A stretch of 64,000 bases of DNA from Cryobacterium soli (GTDB lineage Bacteria > Actinomycetota > Actinomycetes > Actinomycetales > Microbacteriaceae), in contig NZ_CP030033.1 of assembly GCF_003611035.1 (NCBI RefSeq), positions 248,001-312,000 on the forward strand. Reading direction: 5' to 3'. Positions 1 through 9,121 of this stretch are shown one piece after another (the stretch's first letter is position 1; each line of letters opens with the position of its first letter). A program made the translations under genes and the position numbers. The notes beneath the pieces were generated by a model that worked only from the letters and a program-made list of their open reading frames with translations, had not been told where the DNA came from and did not search any database.

Positions 1-1734
1 GTTCGGGGCCTCGGCGAGCACGTAAGCACCCTTGGCGACGTTCTTGGCCGACGCGAAGGTCTCGCCGGTCGCGTCACCCTCGCCGCGTTCGAAGACGGGG
101 ATGTTCTGGCGGGTCAGCACGATGCCGGCCGGGCCGTTGCGGCGCTCGAGGATCGTCTTCCAGGCCCAGGAGACCTCGTTGGCGTCGCCGGGGCGCACCA
201 CGTCGAGTCCGGGAATGGCTCGGAGCGTGGCGAGCTGTTCGATCGGCTGGTGGGTCGGTCCGTCTTCGCCGAGGGCCACGGAGTCGTGGGTCCAGACGAA
301 GATCGACGGGGCCTTCATGAGGGCGGCGAGTCGCACGGCCGGACGCATGTAGTCGCTGAAGATCAGGAAGGTGCCGCCGAACGGGCGGGTATTTCCGTGC
401 AGGACGATGCCGTTGAGGATCGCGGCCATGGCGTGCTCGCGGATACCGAAGTGCAGCACGCGGCCGTACGGGTTGCCGGTCCACTCATGAGTGGAGTGCT
501 CGCTCGGGATGAACGAGGCGGAGTTGCTGATCGTGGTGTTGTTCGACTCGGCGAGGTCTGCGGAGCCGCCCCACAGTTCGGGGATGACCGGGCCGAGGGC
601 GTTGAGCACCTTGCCGGACGATGCACGGGTGGAGACCTCGGTGCCGGCGGGGAAGACCGGGAGGGCCTCCTCGACGCCGTCGGGCAGGTCGCCGGACAGA
701 ATACGGTCCAGCAGGACCTTGCGCTCGGGGTTGGCGGCGGCCCAGGCGTCGAAGCGCACGTTCCACTCGGCGTGCGCCTCAGCGCCGCGATCCAGTGCCT
801 TGCGGGTGTGTGCGATGACGTCGTCGGCGACCTCGAAGGTCTTCTCGGGGTCGAAACCGAGAATCTCCTTCACTCCGGCGAGTTCCTCGGCGCCGAGGGC
901 GGAGCCGTGGATCTTCCCGGTGTTCTGCTTCTTCGGGCTCGGCCAGCCGATGATGGTCTTCAGGATGATCAGCGACGGCTTGTCGGTGACGGCCTTGGCC
1001 GCCTCGATGGCGTCGTTGAGGGCAGCGATGTCCTCGACGTATTCGCCGGTCTTCTTCCAGTCGACCGTCTGCACGTGCCAGTGGTACGCGTCGTAGCGTG
1101 CCGCGACATCCTCGGTGAAAGCGATGTTGGTGTCGTCCTCGATCGAGATCTGGTTGGAGTCGTAGATCGCGATCAGGTTGCCGAGCTGCTGGTGTCCGGC
1201 GAGCGAGGAGGCCTCGGAGGTGATGCCCTCCTGCAGGTCGCCGTCTCCGGCGATGACGTAGACGAACTGGTCGAAGGGGCTGGTGCCGGCTTCGGCCTCG
1301 GGGTCGAACAGGCCACGCTCGAAGCGTGAGGCGTAGGCGAAGCCCACGGCGGAGGCGAGGCCCTGGCCGAGCGGGCCGGTGGTGATCTCGACGCCGTCGG
1401 TGTGACCGTACTCGGGGTGGCCGGGAGTCTTGGAGCCCCAGGTGCGCAGGGCCTTGAGGTCGTCGAGCTCGAGGCCGTAGCCGCCGAGGTACAACTGCAC
1501 GTACTGGGTGAGCGAGCTGTGGCCCACAGAGAGGATGAACCTGTCGCGGCCGATCCACTCGTTGTCAGCGGGATCGCGACGCATCACTTTCTGGAACAGC
1601 AGGTAAGCCGCGGGGGCGAGGCTCATGGCCGTTCCCGGGTGGCCGTTGCCGACCTTTTCCACGGCGTCCGCCGCGAGGATGCGAGCGGTGTCGACCGCCC
1701 GGTTGTCGATGGAATCCCACTGCAATGCTGCCAC
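1..1734 (-). CDS. tkt: Transketolase, 3' end beyond window
   Basis: Thiamine-diphosphate enzyme that moves two-carbon units between sugar phosphates in the non-oxidative pentose phosphate pathway; cytosolic. The 578 residues present begin VAALQWDSIDNRAV and show the GNGHPGTAMS segment near the N-terminus, the ThDP-binding GDGDLQEG motif near residue 150, and the IREHAM segment of the pyrimidine domain. The usual length is about 700 residues, so roughly 120 C-terminal residues lie past base 1. The GTG start at 1734 has an AGAAGGG ribosome site just upstream on the minus strand. It is divergent from ctaB, a common actinobacterial arrangement (tkt next to ctaB/ctaA). Family assignment is secure; only the C-terminus is unseen. 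Confidence 0.95.
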   Translation of the reverse strand, partial: MAALQWDSIDNRAVDTARILAADAVEKVGNGHPGTAMSLAPAAYLLFQKVMRRDPADNEWIGRDRFILSVGHSSLTQYVQLYLGGYGLELDDLKALRTWGSKTPGHPEYGHTDGVEITTGPLGQGLASAVGFAYASRFERGLFDPEAEAGTSPFDQFVYVIAGDGDLQEGITSEASSLAGHQQLGNLIAIYDSNQISIEDDTNIAFTEDVAARYDAYHWHVQTVDWKKTGEYVEDIAALNDAIEAAKAVTDKPSLIILKTIIGWPSPKKQNTGKIHGSALGAEELAGVKEILGFDPEKTFEVADDVIAHTRKALDRGAEAHAEWNVRFDAWAAANPERKVLLDRILSGDLPDGVEEALPVFPAGTEVSTRASSGKVLNALGPVIPELWGGSADLAESNNTTISNSASFIPSEHSTHEWTGNPYGRVLHFGIREHAMAAILNGIVLHGNTRPFGGTFLIFSDYMRPAVRLAALMKAPSIFVWTHDSVALGEDGPTHQPIEQLATLRAIPGLDVVRPGDANEVSWAWKTILERRNGPAGIVLTRQNIPVFERGEGDATGETFASAKNVAKGAYVLAEAPN

Positions 1735-2001
1735 GTGAACTGACCCTTCTGAATCCGTCAAAGGCGGCACGTCTTTATCCCGCGCCGCTGGAGAGTGTTT
1801 GCCCGCCGACATCGTTATCGGCATCGAGGTGCGCAAGAGAGTGCCCGTATCAGGTGGCTCACGGATGCATGCACCTTAGATTGGCGAGCCATTCCAGTAT
1901 AGGGAACCCGAATTGCCGGTGTTGTTTCGGCGGCATTGCGCCAGGCTCGCACGGGCAGGCCGGGAGTGAGAGGTGACGGAATGATCTAGAATTACGGCAA
2001 T

Positions 2002-2952
2002 ATGCGAAGCGCACGAGGAGTTATGGATACCGCCGAACAGACGCCCACCCTCAACGGGCCTGACCGATTCCAGCGGGCGGGCAACACCTTCCGCGCCTAT
2101 CTGTCGCTCACGAAGCCCCGCGTGGTCGAATTGCTGCTTGTTGTCACGGCCCCGACGATGATCCTGGCCGAGCGCGGCATCCCCAGCCTGTGGCTGGTGC
2201 TGGCCACCCTGATCGGCGGTGCCTTCAGTGCCGGATCGGCCGGCGCGTTCAACTGCTACCTCGACCGCGACATCGACCGGTTGATGAACCGCACGCAGGG
2301 GCGCCCCCTGGTCACCGGGGAGCTCTCGGACCGGCAGGCCCTGGTGTTCGCCTGGGTTCTGGGCGCCGTGTCCATCGCGTGGCTCTGGATCTTCACGAAC
2401 TGGGTGGCCGCGCTCCTCTCGCTCGGCGCCATCCTGCTGTACGTGGTGTTCTACACGATGATCCTCAAGCGCCGCACGGCGCAGAACATCGTCTGGGGCG
2501 GCGTGGCCGGCTGCATGCCGGTGCTGATCGGCTGGGCCGCCGTGACCGGGGACCTGTCCTGGCCGCCGTTCATCCTGTTCCTGATCATCTTCCTGTGGAC
2601 CCCGCCGCACTACTGGCCGTTGTCGATGAAGTACCGCGACGACTATCAGGCGGCCGGAGTCCCGATGCTCGCCGTGGTGCGCGGCCGCGCGCAGGTCGGC
2701 CTGCAGGTCATCCTCTACGCGTGGGCGACCGTGGCCTGCTCGCTGTTGCTCATCCCGATCGCCGACATGGGGCTGGTCTACAGCGTCGTGGCCATCGCAG
2801 CCGGTGCCTGGTTCATCTACGAGACCCACCGCCTGTACAACCTCACCATCCGGCACGAGCACGTGTCGCCGATGCGCGTCTTCCACGGCTCGATCGCCTA
2901 CCTCACGCTGGTCTTCGTGGCCGTCGGCGTCGATCCGCTGCTGCCCTTCTAG
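2002..2952 (+). CDS. ctaB: Heme O synthase (protoheme IX farnesyltransferase)
   Basis: UbiA-family membrane prenyltransferase that adds a farnesyl group to protoheme to make heme O, the precursor of heme A for aa3-type cytochrome c oxidase. The protein has the [10 protein letters not shown] entry helix, the first Asp-rich motif [15 protein letters not shown] (about residues 85-100), the second motif region at [13 protein letters not shown], and about nine hydrophobic segments. Start choice is open. ATG 2002 lies nine bases after a TAGAAT -10-like hexamer. ATG 2023 (MDTAEQT) follows GAGGAG at only two bases. I report the longer form; the difference is seven residues. Its partner ctaA lies on the opposite strand beyond the repeat array. 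Confidence 0.95.
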   Translation: MRSARGVMDTAEQTPTLNGPDRFQRAGNTFRAYLSLTKPRVVELLLVVTAPTMILAERGIPSLWLVLATLIGGAFSAGSAGAFNCYLDRDIDRLMNRTQGRPLVTGELSDRQALVFAWVLGAVSIAWLWIFTNWVAALLSLGAILLYVVFYTMILKRRTAQNIVWGGVAGCMPVLIGWAAVTGDLSWPPFILFLIIFLWTPPHYWPLSMKYRDDYQAAGVPMLAVVRGRAQVGLQVILYAWATVACSLLLIPIADMGLVYSVVAIAAGAWFIYETHRLYNLTIRHEHVSPMRVFHGSIAYLTLVFVAVGVDPLLPF

Positions 2953-2997
2953 CCGCCCGCCCTTCTCTCGCTCTGCCCCGGTGCGCTCGTGTGCCAC

Positions 2998-3484
2998 CCG
3001 CGAAAGCGGCCATATGGCTGCTTCGCGCGCACCGAGGTGACCGTTTCCCCGCTCTCGCGAGAGGCACCATCCGCGAAAGCGGTGATGTGGCTGCTTCGCG
3101 GGTGCTGACGTGACCGCTTCGCCGCTCTCGCGAGAGGGGTCATTCTCGAAGTGCCTCACGCGGGGGGCCTCCGCGAGAGCGGCCATATGGCTGCTTCCCG
3201 CACGCTGACGTGACCGTTTCCCCGCTCTCGCGGGAGGCACCATCCGCGAAAGCGGTGCTGTGGCTGCTTCGCGCGCACTGAGGTGACCGTTTCCCCGCTC
3301 TCGCGAGAGGGGTCATTCTCGAAGTGCCTCACGAGAGGGGCCTCCCCGAGAGCGGCCATATGGCTGCTTCGCGGGTGCTGCAGTGACCGTTTCCCCGCTC
3401 TCGCGAGAGGCACCATCCGCGAAAGCGTTGAAGTGGCTGCTTCGCGGGTGCTGAGGTGACCGTTTCCCCGCTTTCGCGGGAGGC
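2998..3484. repeat. Palindromic repeat array, 173-bp higher-order period
   Basis: Six copies of a unit of about 73 bp start at 2998, 3071, 3171, 3244, 3344 and 3417. They are grouped in pairs, with a 26-bp spacer (CTCGAAGTGCCTCACG then a G-rich end) at 3145-3170 and 3318-3343. Pair starts are spaced exactly 173 bp. Each unit opens with an imperfect palindrome (GCGAAAGCGGCCATATGGCT then GCTTCGC, one bulged A) and ends with the palindrome CTCTCGCGAGAG before GGCACCAT or GGGTCATT. Neither 73 nor 173 is divisible by three and the open frames are inconsistent, so it is not coding. It fills most of the 655-bp gap between the convergent ctaB and ctaA; a REP/BIME-like role or a transcription stop is possible. 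Confidence 0.9.
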
Positions 3485-3564
3485 CGTGAGCCCGTGGAAG
3501 CGCACGCGTGAGTCGCGGGGCAGGGGCTCAGCAGGGCAGCCGGTCAGCGGGTCAGCGCATCAGC

Positions 3565-3603
3565 GGGGCAGTGAGGCAGTGGGGCAGTGAGGCAGTGGGG
3601 CAG
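3565..3603. repeat. Short tandem repeat, 16-bp unit
   Basis: The unit GGGGCAGTGAGGCAGT is repeated 2.4 times perfectly and flanked on both sides (3542-3616) by degenerate CAGCGGGT decamers that run into the ctaA stop codon. It looks like a slippage-prone minisatellite just downstream of ctaA. Nothing coding is seen between the palindromic array and here. Confidence 0.85.
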
Positions 3604-3607
3604 CGGG

Positions 3608-4549
3608 TCAGCGGGCGAGGGTCTCGGTGGTGGTTCGTGGGACCGGGGGAGCAGCAGCGACAACGGGCTGCTTGAGGTTGAGAACCACGGCGGTCATGGC
3701 AGCGGCGAGCACGCAGGCGAGCACCATGTGGATGCCCACGAGCAGCGCCGGCAGGCCGAGGTTGGCCTGGGTGAGACCCACGACGGTCTGCACCAACTCC
3801 ACGGCGAGCAGCAGCAGCACCCAGCGGCGCACGGGCAGGTGGAGCGACACCGCCCCCACCACCAGGACCAGCGTCAAGACCAGGGTCACGTAGGCAGGCC
3901 AGCTGTGCACGTGCTGGAGGAACTCGGAGTCCAGACCGTTGCGGGGAGCGTCGGCGTCACCGGCGTGCGGGCCGGAGCCTGTCGTGAGGATCCCCACGGC
4001 GATGGTCACGGCCACGGCGAAGGTGGTGAGGTGGGTGACGATGAGGAACCAGCGCGGGACCACGCGCTCCCGGGGGCCGGGGACCGTGTACAGCCGGTAG
4101 AGGAACGCGGTGCAGAGCCCGACGAGGATCACCGAGATCACGAAGTGCAAGCCCACGACATAGGGGTTGAGCTGCGTGAGCACGCTGATGCCGCCGATCA
4201 CGGCCTGAGCGGGGATGCCCAGGCCGGCCAGCAGGGTGAGACGGAACAGGTCGGGGCGGCTGCGGCGCATCCGCAGCACCGCGACGAAGGCCACGATGGC
4301 GACCAGGCCGAGCAGCACACCGAGCAGGCGGTTGCCGAATTCGATGACGCCGTGGATGCCCATCTCGGGGGTGTTGACCAGCGAATCCGCCGTGCACTTG
4401 GGCCAGGTCGGGCAGCCGAGGCCCGAGCTGGTGAGCCGCACGAGCCCTCCGGTGCCGACCAGGAATATCTGGGCGGCCAGGTACACCCAGCCGAGCACGA
4501 TGAGGCGTCGGTCCACGTTCGTGGGCAACCACTGGACTATCCGGTTCAC
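3608..4549 (-). CDS. ctaA: Heme A synthase (COX15/CtaA family)
   Basis: Membrane oxidase that converts the C8 methyl of heme O to a formyl group, giving heme A. The 313-residue protein starts at a GTG (VNRIVQWLPTNVDRR) preceded by GGGAGCAG. It shows eight hydrophobic helices with the conserved segments GGLVRLTSSGLGCPTWPKC (including a conserved Cys), EFGNRLLG with the heme-ligand His region IHGVIEFGNR, GLHFVISVI, LQHVHSW and GIHMVLA. An in-frame extension up to 4771 has no ribosome site and no family counterpart, so I rejected it. It converges on ctaB across the repeat array and is divergent from sufB. Confidence 0.93.
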   Translation of the reverse strand: MNRIVQWLPTNVDRRLIVLGWVYLAAQIFLVGTGGLVRLTSSGLGCPTWPKCTADSLVNTPEMGIHGVIEFGNRLLGVLLGLVAIVAFVAVLRMRRSRPDLFRLTLLAGLGIPAQAVIGGISVLTQLNPYVVGLHFVISVILVGLCTAFLYRLYTVPGPRERVVPRWFLIVTHLTTFAVAVTIAVGILTTGSGPHAGDADAPRNGLDSEFLQHVHSWPAYVTLVLTLVLVVGAVSLHLPVRRWVLLLLAVELVQTVVGLTQANLGLPALLVGIHMVLACVLAAAMTAVVLNLKQPVVAAAPPVPRTTTETLAR

Positions 4550-4752
4550 GGGTTCTGCTCCCTGCTGGTGCGTGCGTATGTGAATACGCCGGGTCGCACT
4601 ACTAATAACATCACTAGCCTGTAGAATTAGGTGTTTCACGGGCCCAGTGCCCGCCACGTGCATTCGCACAACGCGGCACGACCGGCCCGTGTTCATCTTA
4701 GGTACGCAACGTAGCCATCCACACAACTCACCCTCACCGGGCGCTGCACGTT

Positions 4753-4806
4753 CGACCAGTCGGTCGGACACGCACGCCTGGCGGGAATGACCGGACTGAT
4801 ATCCGG
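4753..4806. promoter_or_regulatory. Inverted repeats upstream of the suf operon
   Basis: Two small palindromes sit 28-82 bp before the sufB start: CGACC-AGTC-GGTCG at 4753-4766 and CCGGA-CTGATA-TCCGG at 4791-4806. They could be operator sites for an iron-sulfur or redox regulator. No sufR-type regulator gene is next to the operon, and I assign no binding protein. The 285-bp space from 4550 to 4834 must also carry the ctaA and suf promoters, which I could not place with confidence. Confidence 0.3.
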
Positions 4807-4834
4807 GTTGATGTGGGTAGGAGAAGAGGTAAAG

Positions 4835-6253
4835 ATGTCTGACGTTCTACTGGACCGACCCGAGCTCGAGGGGCTGGGGGTCTATGAATTCGGCTGGTCC
4901 GATTCCGACGCCGCAGGAGCCTCCGCTCGCCGCGGAATCTCGCCCGAGGTCGTCACCGATATCTCGAACCTGAAAAAGGAACCGGCCTGGATGCTGGAGC
5001 GCCGACTGAAGGCGCTGGCGCTCTTCGAGCGCAAGCCCATGCCCACCTGGGGCGCGGATCTCTCCGAGATCGACTTCGACAACATCAAGTACTTCGTCCG
5101 CTCCACCGAGAAGCAGGCCCAGACCTGGGAAGACCTGCCCGACGACATCAAGAACACCTACGAGAAGCTCGGCATCCCGGAGGCTGAGCGTCAGCGTCTC
5201 GTGTCCGGCGTCGCCGCCCAGTACGAGTCCGAAGTGGTCTACCACCAGATCAACGAGGAACTCGAAGCCCAGGGCGTCATCTTCATGGACACCGACACGG
5301 CGCTCCGCGAGCACCCGGAGTTCTTCGAGGAGTACTTCGGCAGTGTCATCCCCTCGGGAGACAACAAGTTCGCCGCCCTGAACACCTCGGTGTGGTCCGG
5401 CGGCTCGTTCGTCTACGTGCCGCCCGGCGTGCACGTCGAGATCCCGCTGCAGGCGTACTTCCGGATCAACACCGAGAACATGGGCCAGTTCGAGCGCACG
5501 CTGATCATCGCCGACGAGGGCAGCTACGTGCACTACATCGAGGGCTGCACGGCCCCGATCTACAAGTCCGACTCGCTGCACTCCGCGGTCGTCGAGATCA
5601 TCGTGAAGAAGAACGCCCGCGTTCGCTACACGACCATCCAGAACTGGTCGAACAACGTCTACAACCTGGTCACCAAGCGCGCCACGGCAGCTGAGGGCGC
5701 GACCATGGAGTGGATCGACGGCAACATCGGCTCCAAGGTCACCATGAAGTACCCGTCGATCTACCTGATGGGGGAGCACGCCAAGGGCGAGACCCTGTCC
5801 GTCGCGTTCGCCGGCCCCGGCCAGCACCAGGATGCCGGCGCCAAGATGATCCACATGGCTCCGTACACGCAGTCCTCGATCGTCTCCAAGTCGATCGCCC
5901 GCGGAGGCGGCCGCGCCGGGTATCGCGGTGAGGTGCGGGTGGATGCCACCGCGCACCACTCCGCCAACACCGTGCGCTGCGACGCCCTGCTGGTCGACAC
6001 CCAGTCGCGTTCCGACACCTACCCGGCCATCGACATCCGCGTCGACGACGTGCAGCTCGGCCACGAGGCCACCGTCTCGCGGGTCAGCGAAGAGCAGCTC
6101 TTCTACCTGATGAGCCGCGGCATGCCCGAAGACGAGGCCATGGCCATGATCGTGCGCGGGTTCATCGAACCCATCGCCAGGGAGCTCCCGATGGAGTACG
6201 CCCTCGAACTCAACAAGCTCATTGAAATGGGCATGGAAGGATCCGTCGGCTAA
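4835..6253 (+). CDS. sufB: Fe-S cluster assembly scaffold SufB
   Basis: Core subunit of the SufBCD scaffold, on which [4Fe-4S] clusters are built before transfer to apoproteins. The 472-residue protein shows the family segments [39 protein letters not shown] (split here as the stretch near residues 180-205), YIEGCTAP with its Cys, and [20 protein letters not shown] near the C-terminus. The start is ATG 4835 ([15 protein letters not shown]) after GGAGAAGAGG; an upstream ATG at 4787 would add a 16-residue extension that I consider non-coding. It is the first gene of a tightly packed operon; sufD begins on the next base after its stop codon. Confidence 0.96.
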   Translation: MSDVLLDRPELEGLGVYEFGWSDSDAAGASARRGISPEVVTDISNLKKEPAWMLERRLKALALFERKPMPTWGADLSEIDFDNIKYFVRSTEKQAQTWEDLPDDIKNTYEKLGIPEAERQRLVSGVAAQYESEVVYHQINEELEAQGVIFMDTDTALREHPEFFEEYFGSVIPSGDNKFAALNTSVWSGGSFVYVPPGVHVEIPLQAYFRINTENMGQFERTLIIADEGSYVHYIEGCTAPIYKSDSLHSAVVEIIVKKNARVRYTTIQNWSNNVYNLVTKRATAAEGATMEWIDGNIGSKVTMKYPSIYLMGEHAKGETLSVAFAGPGQHQDAGAKMIHMAPYTQSSIVSKSIARGGGRAGYRGEVRVDATAHHSANTVRCDALLVDTQSRSDTYPAIDIRVDDVQLGHEATVSRVSEEQLFYLMSRGMPEDEAMAMIVRGFIEPIARELPMEYALELNKLIEMGMEGSVG

Positions 6254-7477
6254 ATGTCCGCCGCCTCGACTTCAACAGCACCCACATCCGCATCATCGTC
6301 GGAGGCCCTGCCCTCCGCCGAACAGCACGGCATCAAGGAACACTCGGACGGACGCTTCGGCTTCGTCCCCGTGCAGACCCGGTCCGCCAGGTTCAAGAGC
6401 TTCGACGTCGCCGACTTCCCCGCCGTCACCGGCCGGGAAGCGGTGTGGAAGCTCTCGCCCGTCGCCAAGTTCACCGACCTCACCGGCGGCACCCTGGACG
6501 GCTCCGCCTACGACATCGACTCGACGCCGCTCGCCGACGTCGACGTGTCCTGGGTCGACCGCACGGATGCCCGCATCGGTACGGCCGGGGCCCCGGAGGA
6601 ACGCGCCGCCGCCAACGCCTGGAGCAGCTTCGACAAGGCCCTGGCCATCACCGTCAGCGGTGAGGAGGCCAAGGAGATCACCATCACCCGGTCCGGGCTG
6701 GGCTCCACGCCGCGCGCCGCGCACACCGTCATCGAGGCCCGGCCGTTCAGCCAGGCCGTGGTGATCCTGCAGAACACGGGCACCGCCCGGCTCTCCGAGA
6801 ACGTCGAGATCATCGTCGGTGAATCCGCGAACCTCACTGTGGTGACCCTGCAGGAGTGGGACGCGGATGCCGTGCAGCTCGCCAACCACTTCGCCACCAT
6901 CGGCCGCGACGCCCGCCTCAAGCACGTCGTCGTCTCTCTCGGCGGCAGCATCGTGCGGGTCAACCCGTCGGTGCAGCTGGCCGGTCCTGGCAGCGACACC
7001 GAACTGTACGGGCTCTACTTCGCAGACGCCGGCCAGCACCTCGAGCAGCAGGTCTACGTCAACCACGACGCGGCGAACAGCCGCAGCCGGGTCAACTACA
7101 AGGGCGCCCTGCAGGGCGCCGGCGCCCGCACCGTGTGGATCGGCGACGTGCTCATCGGGAACACGGCCCCTGGGACCGACAGCTACGAGCAGAACCGCAA
7201 CCTGGTCCTCACAGAGGGAACCCGCGCCGACTCGATCCCGAACCTCGAAATCGAGACCGGCGACATCCTCGGGGCCGGCCACGCCAGCGCCACCGGCCGC
7301 TTCGACGACGAGCAGCTGTTCTACCTGCAGTCCCGTGGCATCGGCGAGCTCGAGGCTCGACGTCTCGTCGTGCGCGGATTCCTCAGCGAAATCGTGCAAC
7401 ATATCGGATCGAAGCCGCTCGAAGAGCGCCTGCAGGGCGCCATCGAAGACGAGCTCCGCGGAACAGAAGGCAACTGA
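6254..7477 (+). CDS. sufD: Fe-S cluster assembly protein SufD
   Basis: SufB paralogue that forms the SufB-SufD heterodimer of the SufBCD scaffold and helps iron entry. The 407-residue protein has the beta-helix core and the C-terminal signature ASATGRFDDEQLFYLQSRGI followed by RRLVVRGFLSEI, parallel to the SufB C-terminus. The start codon directly follows the sufB stop codon, and GGAAGGA within the end of sufB serves as ribosome site, so translation is probably coupled. The N-terminal 25 residues are low-complexity Ser/Ala/Thr. Confidence 0.95.
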   Translation: MSAASTSTAPTSASSSEALPSAEQHGIKEHSDGRFGFVPVQTRSARFKSFDVADFPAVTGREAVWKLSPVAKFTDLTGGTLDGSAYDIDSTPLADVDVSWVDRTDARIGTAGAPEERAAANAWSSFDKALAITVSGEEAKEITITRSGLGSTPRAAHTVIEARPFSQAVVILQNTGTARLSENVEIIVGESANLTVVTLQEWDADAVQLANHFATIGRDARLKHVVVSLGGSIVRVNPSVQLAGPGSDTELYGLYFADAGQHLEQQVYVNHDAANSRSRVNYKGALQGAGARTVWIGDVLIGNTAPGTDSYEQNRNLVLTEGTRADSIPNLEIETGDILGAGHASATGRFDDEQLFYLQSRGIGELEARRLVVRGFLSEIVQHIGSKPLEERLQGAIEDELRGTEGN

Positions 7478-7479
7478 AC

Positions 7480-7806
7480 ATGGCGTCCACCAAGATTTGC
7501 GCGCTCGACGACCTCGAACCCAACGAGGCCATCAAGGTTGAGATCGGCGGCGTGAACATCGCCGTCGTCCGCGACTCCCATGGCGCTGTCTTCGCCATCG
7601 GTGACACCTGCACCCACGGCGACATCTCGCTGTCGGAGGGTTTCGTCGAGGGAGACACCCTGGAATGCTGGGCGCACGGTTCCAAGTTCTCCCTGAAGAC
7701 CGGTCGGCCGCTCACTCTGCCGGCCTATGAGCCCGTCCCCGTGTACCAGGTCGACCTGATCGACGGTGACGTGTTCATCGATCCTCTGGTCACCATCGCC
7801 GTCTGA
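7480..7806 (+). CDS. Rieske-type [2Fe-2S] ferredoxin of the suf operon
   Basis: The 108-residue protein has both halves of a Rieske cluster site: CTHG (about residues 45-48) and CWAHGSKF (about residues 64-71), giving the two Cys and two His ligands. It belongs to the small non-heme-oxygenase ferredoxin-subunit family often found between sufD and sufC in actinobacteria. The position, three bases after sufD and 85 before sufC, suggests electron supply to cluster assembly or a client role; that function is inference. The start MASTKICALDDL is the only reasonable one. Confidence 0.93.
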   Translation: MASTKICALDDLEPNEAIKVEIGGVNIAVVRDSHGAVFAIGDTCTHGDISLSEGFVEGDTLECWAHGSKFSLKTGRPLTLPAYEPVPVYQVDLIDGDVFIDPLVTIAV

Positions 7807-7891
7807 CGCGTCGCCCACGGCACGCACGCATCCGCCGGCCCCACACACTGAACGCCCGCGACACCGCGGACAACGAAAGAGATACCGAATA

Positions 7892-8656
<765 letters not shown>

Positions 8657-8660
8657 AACC

Positions 8661-8990
8661 ATGGTTTCGACACTCACCCCGGCGCGCTTCGACGAGATCG
8701 AAGAGGCGCTCAAGGACGTCATGGACCCTGAGCTCGGCATCAACGTCGTCGACCTCGGCCTCATCTACGACCTCGGTTGGGACGACGAGAACGACGCTCT
8801 CATCATCCACATGACGCTGACCAGTGCCGGCTGCCCGCTCACCGACGTGCTCGAGGAGCAGACGGCCGAGGCCCTGGACGGCGTTGTGGAGCAGTTCCGG
8901 ATCAACTGGGTCTGGATGCCGCCGTGGGGCCCCGAGAAGATCACCGACGACGGTCGCGACATGATGCGGGCCCTGGGCTTCTCCATCTGA
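8661..8990 (+). CDS. MIP18/DUF59 family Fe-S assembly factor (SufT-like)
   Basis: The 109-residue protein has the MIP18 (DUF59) core: MDPELGINVVDLGLIYDL (about residues 20-37), HMTLTSAGCPLTDVLEEQ with the conserved Cys at about residue 56, and WMPPWGPEKIT near the end. These proteins aid maturation of Fe-S proteins and end many suf operons. The gene begins four bases after sufC. Notably, no cysteine desulfurase (sufS) or sufU gene lies between sufC and this gene, unlike the mycobacterial order; the sulfur donor must be encoded elsewhere. Confidence 0.9.
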   Translation: MVSTLTPARFDEIEEALKDVMDPELGINVVDLGLIYDLGWDDENDALIIHMTLTSAGCPLTDVLEEQTAEALDGVVEQFRINWVWMPPWGPEKITDDGRDMMRALGFSI

Positions 8991-9012
8991 CCGATCGCTC
9001 TCAACGACCGAC

Positions 9013-9054
9013 TCGCGCCGGCTCCGGATGCACCCGCATCCGCAGCCGGCGCGA
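9013..9054 (+). terminator. Hairpin ending the suf operon
   Basis: Arms TCGCGCCGGCT (9013-9023) and AGCCGGCGCGA (9044-9054) pair perfectly, and the inner CGGATGC/GCATCCG extends the stem. It starts 22 bases past the last suf stop codon. There is no long T run, as is common in high-GC actinobacteria. Confidence 0.75.
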
Positions 9055-9097
9055 TCTGCGTTAACCGGCATCCGAGACCGATGTAACTCTCATCCAT

Positions 9098-9120
9098 CGG
9101 TTAGACCGGTATTCTAAACG
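9098..9120. promoter_or_regulatory. Probable autoregulatory TetR operator over the -10 box
   Basis: The 8-base arms CGGTTAGA and TCTAAACG (one mismatch) flank CCGGTAT. The site covers a TATTCT -10 hexamer (9110-9115) that ends six bases before the ATG of the TetR gene. A second inverted repeat, CCGATG/CATCGG, lies just upstream at 9078-9100. The position directly over the promoter of a TetR gene suggests self-repression. Confidence 0.55.
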
Positions 9121-9121
9121 G

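Noticed and set aside
1876..3243. A 455-codon minus-strand frame opposite ctaB that extends into the repeat array
   Set aside because: ctaB is certain on the plus strand. The frame continues only because the repeats lack stops in that phase, and the repeat period is not a multiple of three.
2998..3484. Possible CRISPR array
   Set aside because: The units are adjacent or separated by one identical 26-bp spacer, not by unique spacers, and no cas genes are in the window.
4787..4834. Longer N-terminus for SufB from the upstream ATG
   Set aside because: SufB proteins start near MSDVLL here, and GGAGAAGAGG lies just before ATG 4835. The extension has no family counterpart.
7807..7891. Possible small gene or frameshift between the Rieske gene and sufC
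   Set aside because: The 85 bases hold no start with a ribosome site and no conserved peptide; the gap looks like ordinary spacer.
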